64,000 bases of DNA from Diphasiastrum complanatum. Its lineage: Eukaryota; Streptophyta; Lycopodiopsida; Lycopodiales; Lycopodiaceae. Shown in pieces: positions 46,504-58,110 of this stretch. Location: the NCBI GenBank assembly GCA_029204225.1, contig CM055095.1, forward strand, positions 16,286,238 through 16,350,237. The letters are read 5' to 3'. Position 1 is the stretch's first letter, and the number at the start of each line of letters is the position of its first letter. Made by a program: the position numbers and the translations under genes. The notes under the pieces are model-generated. The model worked only from the letters and a program-made list of their open reading frames with translations, was not told the DNA's origin and made no database searches.

Positions 46504-47620
46504 TCTGATCGGCCAGAAGTGAATTTTAGGCCCTTTACGGTGGTTTTTCCTTGATAACTTTTTACTCCTTGCACTGATTGACCTGAGATTTTGACAGTAG
46601 CTGTATCTGATGCAAATCTTTCCATTGATCTAGTCTGCGAGGGTTCTCTTGTGCGAGGGTTCTTTAGCTTTTTTTGTAGGTAAAAAACTTGATATCTTTC
46701 AGATCTCTGGTAAGTAACTCTCTCAAGACTCACAGTAGCTGGATCTGGGTCAGATCTCACTATAGAATTCTCTACGAGAGTTAACTCTCGTAAGAAGTGA
46801 AAATTTTACTGTCTGCGAGGGTTCAAAACCACTTTTTTGGCTTGATCTTCACCAGATCTTCACACTAACTCTCACAAGCTTCATCATTTTTTTGCACTTA
46901 AATCCAATTTTTTGCTCACTGAAATCAAACTGACTCTCGCAAGCTCTTCTGTGTCCTGGTCTCACTGAGATGGAACTTCAGAATCCTCTACGAGAATTCT
47001 TGACAACTGGAATTGAAAATTTTGCTGTCTGTGAGGGTTCACTTGTACTTTCTCGTCTTTTTTTCACTAGGAGCTCTCGCACATGCACTTAGACATCAAA
47101 CTAGCTCTCGCAAGCTTCTCTGTGTCCTGGTTTCACTGAGATGGAACTTCAGAGGGCTCTACGAGAGTTCTTATAAAGATTTGAATTTTTTGGATTTTTT
47201 TCAAGGGTTTTTTGAATTTTTTATGATTTTTCTCTGGTTTTCACAATCTGCTTATAACTAACTCTCACAGGCTTCTATGCAGGTCTGGGACAGTACCCTA
47301 GAGCTACTACCAATCATGCAAGGGTTAATTCTCACTAATTCTGGAGATATAAAAATCTGATGAAATTTTAGGCTCTTTTTCCCTCCAAAATACAGATTGG
47401 TATGTTTTTTGGTTTTTTTGGCTGGTTGGTTTGGGTTTCAAGCCCTTAGAGGCTGTTCAGGGCCTTCTCCACCCTCTCACACCTCCTCCGCTAGCTGTGA
47501 ACAGTCCAAACACAAAAAAATATAGAAAACTAACTCTAAACACCCAAAAATCTACCTAAAACTACTCTAAACAGCAAGAAAATAGCTAAAATGCAGCTAA
47601 ACTAGTTAGTGCAAACCTAT

Positions 47621-47637
47621 CCCCGGCAACGGCGCCA
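47621..47637 (-). promoter_or_regulatory. Primer binding site, tRNA-Asp type
   Basis: The minus strand reads TGGCGCCGTTGCCGGGG, the widespread plant gypsy primer site for tRNA-Asp, one base from the LTR end at 47639. Confidence 0.85.
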
Positions 47638-47638
47638 C

Positions 47639-47846
47639 TGTAGGGTCAAAGATCTCGTGTAGTATATCCCTCCCGCCTGTCAACAAGGGTTAGATCACTG
47701 GATAGGTACCTAACTATGCATAGATGCTATTTTTAGTTAGTTTCCTACTTTCTCCCTTATCTCTACTCACCACTAACACTACTCTCCCTTAACTCTACTC
47801 CTCTACACTAACATTCATCATGATTGTAGGTGAAAGGAAGGGGATG
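47639..47846 (-). mobile_element. Gypsy 5' LTR, U5 part
   Basis: Plus strand starts TGTAGGGTCAAAGATC; about 47730-47846 is the reverse complement of 62055-62183. Beyond 47846 it is replaced by a copia LTR in the opposite orientation. With 61449-62183 and 9383-9609 it gives a composite LTR with TGT...ACA ends of roughly 0.85 kb. Confidence 0.75.
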
Positions 47847-47849
47847 CAT

Positions 47850-48445
47850 ATTGAGGCCAAAACTTGTTTTAGACTTAGAGGTTGACTTTTCAAAGTTCAT
47901 TAGTCTAAATTTCATTTGAATAAACACTTTTTGAAAGTGTGGGAAAGATAGAATGCGAGTTTGAGTAGATTCAATTTGAATAAGTTGGGTACATTGAATT
48001 TAGACCCAAAATTGGTAGGGTTAGCATTTTGGTGGGAAAGCCAAGTGGCCAAATAGGGTTTGGACCTGTTATAAAAGGATGTAACTCGTGGAGAGAGTCA
48101 TCTTCTCTCTTCTCTATCTCATTTCATGCTTATACATGGTTCTCTTGGGTTCTACTATCCATTGGTGCACTATCTTGGTGATTGCTTGCAATTCTATGTG
48201 TAGAATGATCTATATTTGCTATTTTTGGATCCACACGTGTGAAATACAATAGCTTGCTGGTTTTGTACGGACAACAACAGTACATAATCATTTCATTCAA
48301 GTTTGATCAAGTTCTATTAGTGTTTGCATCTCAAATTGTGTGTAGATGCTGATTTTTCTACATTGGTGAAATTGGTAGTGTATTTCTCTTTCTAACCAAA
48401 GATCATTCAAGTAGATTGGATCTTAAGGATCTGAAATCTTTCACA
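47850..48445 (+). mobile_element. Copia LTR, apparently solo
   Basis: The last 215 bp match the inverse of 9186-9382 and end TTTCACA at 48445. TATAAAAGG at 48072 is a probable promoter. No internal copia sequence follows; the right flank is gene H of the mobile element. The left border is uncertain. It sits between a gypsy LTR and H, so at least one rearrangement accompanied the insertions. Confidence 0.65.
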
Positions 48446-48449
48446 TTCT

Positions 48450-50418
48450 ATGCCTTTTAAGACAATAGGCTTCTTTGCTATAATATCGCCTTCCTCTGTA
48501 TTGGGAAGGACTTCTATGCCTTTTTTATCATATAATAATATCTGCATCTTGAGCAACCTGAAAGGCTGTTAAGATAGGAGCAGCTTGTTTTTTAGGGTCC
48601 TCGATTCCAGGTGTAACTCTTACATCATTTTGTACATAGATTCTGATCAACTCTTGCCAAAATCTATATACATCATTGGGAGTATACGGTTCAAGAGTGA
48701 ACTGTCATCACAAAACACGTGAATCAGCAAATTACAAACAATGATAGTAAAGAAATATGAATTAGAATGAAAGGAACTACAAATGAGCAAAATATTACCT
48801 TTTCAACATCTACGTCCACTTGTAAATTATACCACTCAAAAAAGAGCTTTGTATTGTACAGGACGAACCATGCACAACTAAAAACGTCCCTTTCCTGTAC
48901 ACACTACATATATAGAACGAAAATTAGTAATATTATGACAGAAATTTTATTTATGCTATGATGATAGATTTAAACTAAAAACAATACATGCATATCAGAG
49001 ATAACTTGAATGTACCTTGAGAGATTTAATGGTTATCTCTCCAGTTGAGGTTGTCGTTGTCGTGAACGACATCATGAAGTAGAAAATCAAATTCTCTATG
49101 TGTATTAGCAACTGAGTTTACTTTTACACATAGAAAATTTGATACTCCCTCCTTATTTATCTTTACAAAAAGAATGTTCAGGCTCCAACGCCAACTACAA
49201 CAATCAAAATAAAAATTAAAGCAATCCTTACTTACTAAAGCAATGCCGACTCCAACAATCCAAATTAACGCAACAAAAATAGTCGAGCAATCCTTACTTA
49301 TTCTCATATGGAATCAAATAAAATTTTGCCACTGGACTGTATTCGATGAAATATACAACCCTTTCAAAATTGGCGTCTTTTTCCTTCACCGCTCCCATAA
49401 AAAAATGGACTAACAACAGAAACTACACCATGAGAATCAGAACTAATACTATGCTGCAAAAAGTTTCCTCCGACTTCTACTATAACATTTGTAATCTCTG
49501 ATGTTTTTTCTTTCAGCTCGGCACAAAATTTGGGACCTAATCTATAGCTTCTATTTGAATCTAGAAGAAAGAAATTAAAATAATTGCCGAGAAGATCAAT
49601 TTTATTAGCTAAGTAAGCCTCGTATTGGTTATAATGCTTGGAATCAAAATAAACCTACATAGGATTGTATGGAATTCTGACAAAAAGATTATGTATAGGA
49701 GCAGAAAGAAAAGTAGACACAATCTTTACAGATTTTTCTATTATTTGGTTGAGCTCCTCTTGGGTAATCTTCACTTTTGGTGAAGAAACCTTCTGAGGAG
49801 CTGGACGAATAACACGAGGAGGAGAGGGTGATTCTCAATCTGAATCAATTTTTCAGCATCTGATTCAGAGCTTAGAAAAATACGGGGTCTCTTGCTAGGG
49901 ATAACTCTAGGAGGAAGGGAAGCAGCTGGCCTGTGAGATCCAGTTTTCTTAGGGACATGCTGCTTCGTTTTCCTCCTAGAGGTAGTTGGCAAGTTTGTTC
50001 TATCCAGAGGCAGGTCTCTGGAGGTGCTGACATTATCCACATGCAGACCAGAATAACGGTTTTGAAGTCTTTTGAGAATAATAAAATCTTTTGGCATGAT
50101 GGTGACACGCTTACCATGCACGGCCAAAAGACAAGAATCCTCAAAATACTGGGACAGAAAATCTTCAACAGTACCCTGTAAGGCCTGCATGGCTGTCATG
50201 GCAAAACGAACATCTAGCCCAAGTGATAGTGTGACATTTGTAATAGATCGGCCAAAAGGAGCTCTATAGATCAACAATTCAGTTAATCTCTGGAGTTTTC
50301 TTATCTCCCTCAACCAGACTTGCTTTCTGCCATATCTACGGCCAGTACCAGGGGGAAAGCGGACATGGGATGGCTGTACAGAGGTTATGGCATGGGCAGT
50401 GGATTTCGTCCTAGCCAT
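48450..50418 (-). pseudogene. Gene H copy III: histone-H3-like / Ulp1-like fusion (best preserved)
   Basis: From ATG 50418 there are 215 open codons. MARTKSTAHA mimics the H3 tail. The fold spans about residues 35-122: WLREIRKLQRLTELLI, YRAPFGRSITNV, MQALQGTVEDFLSQYFEDS and [13 protein letters not shown] basic linker follows (TSRRKTKQHVPKKTG). A frameshift near 49835 continues in SPKVKITQEELNQIIEKSV, a stop, then YFDSKHYNQYEAYL and FYLIPYEN. The next intron has lost its donor G (TAAGTAAGG). The Ulp1 core reads NWRWSLNILFVK, so catalytic His is Arg, then VKVNSVANTHRE. The Cys exon has ERDVFSCAWFVLYNTKLF, and QFTLEPYTPNDVYRFW is the last exon. A copia LTR cuts the 3' end. Confidence 0.8.
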
Positions 50419-50429
50419 CATTCTCATAA

Positions 50430-51318
50430 TCAAAATAAATAAATTTGAAAAAAAAAGTCTGTAAGTTGATTATCGAACCCAAGCATAGGGAATAAAAACA
50501 AAAAAAATTGCAATAAGAAGGCGCTTGAGATCGATACCAGAACTGAATATCGGTTTTGAGCGCAAGATGAAAAGAAAATATCATAAGAATCATAAATCGT
50601 GCTCAAAAGCGATATTGGAAATACAGCGGTATCGGTCTCGAGCACAGGATGAGAAGGCGGAGTGATTGCGAACAAAGAACACGCTTGAGAGTGATATTGA
50701 GCGTGAAAAAAGAAAAATTTGCGAGAAAAAAATCAAAATTCTGAGGGTGTGTATGAAGACAATGGCTGCTGACATTGGCGGCATCTAACTGGTCCATGCG
50801 TTATGTTCGTACTACCAATTATGACTCAATTATGAGGCCACATGGGTGTAGGACACATGCACTAATTATATTGCAACACATGTCATTCTGCACGTGATAA
50901 ATGTCAACTCAATCATTCTCTGTACGACAGAATATTCTTGATGAATCATGCGTTGACACATGTCCTTTTGGAACTCCTCCACACATGCAATTTTTTTTTA
51001 TAAATAGGTCATTTTTGACGCAGATTTTCACGCAAATTTTCTGACTTCGAAGATGAATATCGATTTCAAATGCACACTTGCCTCTGTTTATGTTCTATTG
51101 ACATACTTGCACTTGGAACCGATACTACTTGGTCTGATATCGCTTTCAAGCACGCCTTACGTCTCCTTTCTTTTCTGATCTTTGTACTCACGCTCGGATC
51201 CGATACCCTATTTTCTGATATCTCTTTCGAGCGCACATTGCCTTGAGATTCTTGTCTGACCAGCATTTTGCGTCTGAGAGCAATATTCGAAATCTTTCTT
51301 TTGTATTTTTTGTTTAAA
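50430..51318. promoter_or_regulatory. Bidirectional H/A promoter, subtype 2 iterated motif
   Basis: Between divergent H (50418) and A (51319). Motif GATATCGCTTTCAAGCACGC or GATATCTCTTTCGAGCGC and variants at 50521-50538, 50547-50563, 50601-50618, 50629-50645, 50681-50705 on the left; 51056-51075, 51136-51155, 51189-51207, 51217-51234 and 51270-51289 on the right. The centre (50830-50990) holds ACACATG and CACGTG strings, and a TATAAATAGG lies at 50999. The layout matches the two other H promoters. Confidence 0.65.
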
Positions 51319-52749
51319 ATGTCTAATTTCGATTCTAGTCTACTTTCTTTTTTTCATGAATTTGGTATTAGTGATAATTTAGAATATTTTAAATCTCTTT
51401 TTTCTTCTTTTTGTTTTATTTTTTCTTCTATTACTGAGAGTCCTGGTGTGGAAGTATTTTCTGAGATTTTTCTCATATTTAAGTCTCTGCTTAGTACTCT
51501 TTTATTCAGATATCAGAATAAGGACATAATTCATTATCAAGACCTGGTGGCACTCGACAAGCATAGCTATAAAACTAAGCTTGACAGAATATTCACCAAG
51601 TTACATAATGATTTCAAGTCTGTAGATGATTGCCCAATTCATTGGCCCTTCCACTTCTGAAGCTGCTTCTTCCAATGGTACAAAGTCTGAAAAGTCGAAG
51701 ATTGTAGATATAGAATTTTTTTTAATTGATACGAACGTTAGTCTAGATGATTGTACAGATTTTGATCCTGCACGAAATAGGACATCGTTTGTTGGCCCTA
51801 GAACTCTCAACACCCTTTCTCCTTCTGATAAATCTCTTATCACATTGCCTACTAATAATATAGATAATAATTCTTTTTTGACATTATCAGATATATCGGA
51901 TCTTTTTTATTTCATTGAAGCTGAGACTCTTTGCATTTTGAACAAAGAGCTTGATGAATTTTCAGATATAATCGATTTTGATGCTGATATTCTCTCTGGT
52001 GTTGACGATGTACATAATGATGAGCTTTATTCAAGGAAAGATTGCTTAAAAATGGTTGTGGAGGAAATGCAAAATAAAGAAGATGATCTGCCTTTTGAAG
52101 AGGAGTTTCTCAGAATTCAAAGTCAGCTTGGCTTTCCAAAACCAACTGTCTATTCACCAACTATATTGACATCGAAAGGTAGACATAATATTGATGGAGA
52201 CAATCATGGAAGAAAAAGCCGAATGCGTAAGTTTTGTATCTTATTATGTACTAGTAGATTCGTAATGTCAGATTTTATACTGGAGCTTACGTTGCATTTT
52301 TTTTCCATTTCAGGAAACAATTTTTCTTGATGATTTTGCAATTCGTCGAGGAGAGCAGAGATCTTCTGTTGGAGAATTTCAAGAGATCGTGCCCTGGGCA
52401 TTATTATAAGTTCTTCAAGAATAATGAGATAAGTGCTGCCCATTCAAAGTTTCATCAACATGGTGAGACAATGATTATGGCAATCAAGGCACTGTCTCAT
52501 TTTCTTGGAGGACATAATTTTAATAAGGTGTATAGAATAATTTTTGTAAATAAAAATATTGCACTTAAAATCTTAGAATATGGACCAGTAAATTCCATGT
52601 TTAGATCATCTCATTTTGGATTGTATGTTGCCTACGTTGATCTGAGTAAGCATGAAAACTATGAGCTCTTGGATCCATACGAAAGAAGGAAATTGTTGCA
52701 TGATTCAAAGTTGCAACCTTCATTAGAGAAAGTATCGGAAGCAGAGTAG
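51319..52749 (+). pseudogene. Gene A copy III: unknown element protein, two exons
   Basis: ATG at 51319 (MSNFDSSLLSFFHEF), chosen because it aligns with the start of A copy I. TKLDRIFTKLHNDFK is followed by a stop and a small deletion that removes the Cys cluster (about 51630). The acidic middle runs in frame from 51626 (ELDEFSDIIDFDADI, EDDLPFEEEFLRIQSQLGF). Intron 52227-52313 (GTAAGT, TTCAG). Exon 2: LDDFAIRRGE, one frameshift near 52385, then GETMIMAIKALSHFLGGHNF, IIFVNKNIALKILEYG and YVAYVDLSK, ending at 52749. About 40 percent identical to A copy II by eye. It ends 60 bp from the end of B. Confidence 0.7.
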
Positions 52750-52809
52750 ATTTTGCTCAATTGTACTTTGTAAAAATTTTCATTTAATATACAAAATCTT
52801 ATTTTGTGT

Positions 52810-54661
52810 CTATTGCCTATTGGCTTGTATAAATTTGCATGCATTTTGAAATATTTTATAATCCGTTGATTTTGTATTATGACAAATTTGGATTCTTCTG
52901 TAAAACCATTGGAAAAGCTGCAGTATATAGCTGTTCTTTGTGCTAGTCCCACCATGTTGTGTACTTTTATGAAATGCCGCTCTTGCTTGCCAATGAGATT
53001 TTTCCATTCCTTGCGATGACCATATGCTAAGACTTCCGCTATTTCTTGCAAAGAATGTCACATTTCACAAAAACATAATCTAAATCAGTAGCAAAAGTAT
53101 GTAAATTAATTAAACATATTTCTCTATAGTAGTGTAACACCAAATCTTACCATATAATGTGTTATATGATCTACACCCCATGCACTTCGAACTGCATCCA
53201 CAAATTCACTCATTGTTTTCTGCATCATTTGTACATCATTATTTGAAAATTTATCTTTTCTCAAGTATTTCACCATGTTGTCTAATTTTTTCCAAACTTC
53301 TACTTTGTGTATACAGGTAGAACCTTCTTCTTTGAAATCTTGAGTTGCAGCTATAATCTCTTTCCAAAACGAGTATTGAATCTTGGATTGTTGCCAGAAT
53401 AATTTGATAAAAATCTTCGAGCTTTGGGTCCTCTATGCTCGGCTTGCATTGTATATTTCTCGTTTTACCTGATCGCTTGTCGTCTTTTTTTATTTTAATG
53501 TGGCCTTTATGTAAGCCTGCTTTAGACAACACATCCTCTAATCTGGAAATAGCTTCCTTTACATCTGCCTCTGGCTCGGAATTCCATGCAAACAAGATGT
53601 GAAGATATATTATTATTTTTATTATACGCACTTCTGCATGCAATGTACAGATATGAACATTCTGAAGAGGAATCGGTAGTACAGGTTTCCAATTGGGATC
53701 TTCTCGATCTCTTGATATTCCTATACTCCTTGTCATGTCTTTTGTTGTCTTCATGCAGTACAAACAAGGGTGTTTAGAGTTAGCGCCATGAGATACATTG
53801 AACATATATTTTAATATATTCAGATCTTCTGCTAAATGCCATTCTTTGTTGAAAGTGCTAATTCTAGGAATATTGAGTGGAATTCCCTCCATGTTGGCGG
53901 ATATGACGTTCTATCAAATATCCATGAGAGAATGTCATGGTCTTCTTTCATCACCTATAAGAGAAAACAAACACGTGATTTAGCCTCATAATATTAACAC
54001 AGAGAAGATTTTCCAAATGAAATCCATATTAAAATTATTATCCCTATTGATTATGTGAAGGAACTGCTATACCTGAAATGCTGCCAACCACCAGATATCA
54101 TTTTCTAAATTGAAGACTGAAGTTGAGGCCTTCTGAGTCTTTTGAATTTGAAAGTGCTCCATTCATGATCTTAAGACTGACTCTCTCCATTTTTTGTCCT
54201 TTTATAATTTCAGACTCATCTAACTTGAGAAAAACTAGCAACTTGTTATTGACATTCTCATTTGTAATACCATAAAAATCTATGATGAATGTTAGTAGCT
54301 GATTAATATCAATAAATAAATTGTTGGAATTGTTATATGCTAGACCTTCTCCTTTCGAGCAATACACTTCATTGATATGAGATGTATTACCAACTATTGT
54401 CTGCATACCTTGGTTTAACATGTCTCTTTTTTTTAAAAGATAAAATGGTCGTGGGATTAAAAACTTTTTAATACTTACCTGTGCAAATGCCTCCTGTATA
54501 ATCTTAAACATTGTTGCATATGCTTCTCTACTGATGCTACAAAAATCACATGCCTCCTGAACCAATGTAGTGTCTAATATTTTTCTAACTTCATTCATAA
54601 TGCTATCAGTAACTGAAGCCTTTATCTTTTTCATTTTGTTATTGTTTAACATTGATTTCAT
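52810..54661 (-). pseudogene. Gene B copy IV: RAG1/Transib-like DDE transposase (most complete)
   Basis: ATG at 54661. Exon 1 to 54073: ILDTTLVQEACDFCSISREA, NNLFIDINQLLTFIIDFYG, FLKLDESEIIKGQKMERVSL (first Asp), frameshift, NDIWWLAAFQ. Intron 54072-53955. Exon 2: HDILSWIFDRTSYP, a shift, AEDLNILKYMFNVSHG (Gly-Asp of the family reads Glu-Asp), KHPCLYCMKT, VHICTLHAEVRIIK, VWKKLDNMVKYLRKDKF, HITHYM. Last exon 53061-52810: GSLSIWSSQGMEKSHWQAR (catalytic Glu) and LQLFQWFYRR. Known transposases of the RAG1/Transib/CMC-like type share D..D-CxxC-LH-E in this order. The product would cut and join element ends in the nucleus. At least three frame breaks. Confidence 0.75.
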
Positions 54662-55203
<542 letters not shown>

Positions 55204-56515
55204 ATGACATCTAGTCAACCAAGAAGAACAAAGATTCAATTAAACTCCGTTGTTGCACCAATCAAAGACTCCAATGACCACTGGGTGCCTACGACATTTT
55301 CAACTCTTGATTGGGTATATATAGGAATTCATAGGGTTGCAAAGAGAAAACGTGACAACAAAGAGCACCATTGGAGAGGAAGAATTCACGAATTCAAAAT
55401 TGATTGCAATGGAGATTACCTAGCTAGAGTGCAACACGTCTACATGTGTAGAGATATTTTGTTGGACATGGTAGTTGCTGATAGAAATATACTTTCGCAT
55501 TGTAAGTCTTACATCTTTGAATGTCAAACATATTTTACTTGTAAATTATTGTTGCTTCATTCTATTACCTCTTCTTGTGTAGATGTTTTTCCTTCAAATA
55601 ACTATGACTGGCAGCATGTGAAATTGTTTATGTGAAAGTTCTTTACAATACATGCAAAATATGGAGTACTAATATATGATGGGCTCAAGTCTTCTGCAAT
55701 CATAGGACTAAGTGTTCACTTTTACAATAACATGTATGAAGTTCCAAAGAAGAACTTTGGGATTGGCAAATTATTGCCTCTTTCTGAGCCTACAATCGAT
55801 TCTCATAATTGGCCTTATGTTGATCAATTGACCATTGAATTGACAAAATTCCAACTTGTCAAAGAGATTATGATGAATATGAAGCCAACAATGTGTTTAC
55901 ACTAGTGTCAGCGTGTCTGTCGCTGTATTTGTTGTCATATTTAGAACAATACCATTTAGAAAAACAAGTACATTATGGGTATGGAAAGTGATAGAATCCT
56001 CATCGTTGGACAATGTATTTACTTCTTGGAACTCACGGAATGTAGATCACAAAGGTGATTTAATAAGGTGTGATATTTGTTGTGAGACGATGACAATAAG
56101 ATATCACATTGCACGCCAAACGTGCTCCTTCAGTTTCGTTTATAGGCGGTCCAAGTTTGCTCAGGATGCAGAGACGAGACATCAAGAATCTGAACTACCC
56201 ATACATATGCCAAATGATGCAGTGCGGGAAGTCTGTGTCAATAGTGAATGGAGTCTGGAAGATGTACGGGCTATGGTTGGTTTAATATTTGCTGATGTGC
56301 CACAAATTTTGTGTTCACTATCAACGGACAAACCGTAAGTATAAACAATAAACGTGCTTCCAAATTTTGTAAATGGTTGTTGAACACAAATATAAAATGA
56401 ATTTTAATATTGAAATGGTGGTGTTTGGTTTTGCAGATCAGGAGACGCGCAGGAAAAACACCAAAAGTGTGCATCATTTTTAGATTCAGTCACTGTAAAA
56501 ATACATGAACTATGA
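55204..56515 (+). pseudogene. Gene C copy II: BAH-like N-terminus plus unknown domain, three exons
   Basis: ATG at 55204 (MTSSQPRRTKIQ). Exon 1 to 55501 has LDWVYIGIHRVAKRKRD, HWRGRIHEFKID and ARVQHVYMCRDI, the clearest BAH-like stretch here (compare the BAH pattern of YIGRI and WFYRPEDT type). Intron 55502-55582. Exon 2 (55583-56334) has an in-frame TGA and a frame change near 55905; it includes KTSTLWVWKVIES, TIRYHIARQTCSF and WSLEDVRAMVGLIFADVPQI. Intron 56335-56436, last exon to 56515. It pairs exon for exon with C copy I. Function unknown; a chromatin-binding role is suggested by BAH similarity and linkage to H. Confidence 0.6.
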
Positions 56516-56970
56516 GATGTTCTTATGTACTAGCTTTAACTAATATATTGATCTATCCGATGGGATTTCATCAGAGATTTGGTTCTATCGTTTCCATGTT
56601 TGTTAGGGCATGAGCTATGGTTTGGTTTGGTATGCAATTGCAATGTAAACGTTTTGACTAGACATTTTCTCTAAGAAATTGTTGATAACATGTTTTGGAA
56701 ATGAATAGAATTTTATTGTGTATATAATTTTTACTTTACTATTTTTGAACAATCGAGAGATCTTTTTGGAATGCCTACTATAACTGGAAAGACACACTAT
56801 ATAAGGGTGTGTGGGTCCCCATTTCGCCATTTCATCCTTAGTGTCAAAGAGCTTTTCTTGTTTTTCATAGGTTGATATCATCCTTCTATGCTCACACAAG
56901 TGCAAATTAGTGTCATTATTGCAATTCATATACATTAGTACACTATTATATCTACATGGCGACCTAGTTT

Positions 56971-58110
56971 ATGGCACATACGAAACAAATAGCAAGGAGG
57001 AATCCAAGGGAAACAACATTATTGCACCAAGCCGCTTTAGAAGCAATAGAAGCACGGGAAAGACACTCGAGGAGTGGGAGTAGGAGTAGAAGTAGCAGCA
57101 TTGAACCAGTGGCAGGGAAAATGGACCAGAATCAGGAAGAGCGGGCAACAATGGATGATGTTGGGAAAGTTCCCATGGATTGTGAACAACAGCAGGGGCT
57201 ACAACAAGTGGCAATGGAAGAAGAGCATGGGCAGCAACAAGTGGCTATGGATGAGCAGAGGCAGGAGCCGGGGCAGCAATAACCACCTCTGGATGAGCAA
57301 CATATGGCCAAAGTAGCAGAGGATGTCCTTCTGTATGATTTTGGTGTCAAGTCAGTGCTGGGAAGCCCCTCTCCAATACAGAGCTAGCGCGATGCCACTT
57401 AGGCTTTTCTGGACAGTGAGGTAGCTGCTTCTGGGCCGATTTCCAATTATTTCCTTGGGATCTTCGACGATTAGGGTCCTCAAGAACAGGTGCCTCTTGA
57501 TGGCTTTGTGGTTGGTTCGGAGCAGCTTCGGGGGACTCCACTCCGACACAATCCCTCGGACATGTGCAAGGGCCTGTAATGGGGCCCATGATGTCCTTGC
57601 TCGTTGGCTCAGATTAGACACCCCATGCAGAAGCCGTTGGGAAGGCTTCTTAGCATGTCACCCCCACATTACGGTCTAAATCTAAAGTCATTCATCTAAA
57701 GCCTTCTACGGACCATCTCTTAACCACAGCCACAACCGGAAGCTCCCCAGGTGCCTCGAGCTCAATCAGCACCAGAGGTGCCGCAAGACCCCCCGCAGGA
57801 CCTCCCACGCAAGATGAGACAGGTCCTAGCTAGCCAGAGAAGGGCAGCCACACCTCCACCACCCTGGCAAGGCAAGGTCCTCAAAAGGATGCAGCCTCCG
57901 CAACCACGCCATTGAAGAAAGAGCCATATTTTAAACTGGTATAAGGAGATTCAGAAATACCAGAAATCCACCACATTCCTCATACCGAGAGCTCCATTTG
58001 TCCGGACCATCAAGGAGATCATGGATGAATTCTCTCTTGGACTTTGAATTACGAGCACTGCTTCGCTATCCAATTGGTGGCAGAGATGTATTTGAGAATA
58101 TTCCAACGAC
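56971..58110 (+). pseudogene. H3-like relic: H3-type tail, P/Q-rich linker and partial histone fold
   Basis: ATG at 56971 reads MAHTKQIARRNPRETT, with Lys4 of the H3 tail retained. A Q/E/M-rich stretch stops at 57282; after about 400 bp of broken frames a P/Q-rich linker (PQPQPEAPQVPRAQ, 57725) ends at RRAATPPPPWQGKVLKRM. At 57934 the H3 fold starts: NWYKEIQKYQKSTTFLIPRA and PFVRTIKEIMDEFSLGL, then a frame break near 58045 and a weak second-helix match (AIQLVAEMYLRIFQ). The LIPRAPFVR string is close to plant CENH3 (LIPxAPFxR) rather than to H3 (LIRKLPF). The last part of the fold is not seen. Confidence 0.6.

Larger units (their letters stand above)
41803..47637 (-). mobile_element. Decayed Ty3/gypsy element, minus strand
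   Basis: Gag, protease, reverse transcriptase, RNase H and integrase follow in gypsy order from the tRNA-Asp-type primer site at 47637 down to 41803. Each domain carries stops or shifts. The 5' LTR is only partly present (47639-47846) and no 3' LTR was found, so the left end is truncated. 46760-47620 is untranslated leader with a repeated CTCTCGCAAGCTTCT-type motif and no gene. Confidence 0.9.

Noticed and set aside
57347-57589. Minus-strand frame with PRDCVGVES and PNRRRSQGN strings
   Set aside because: Lies across the broken region of the H3-like relic and shows no family; likely chance in GC-rich DNA.
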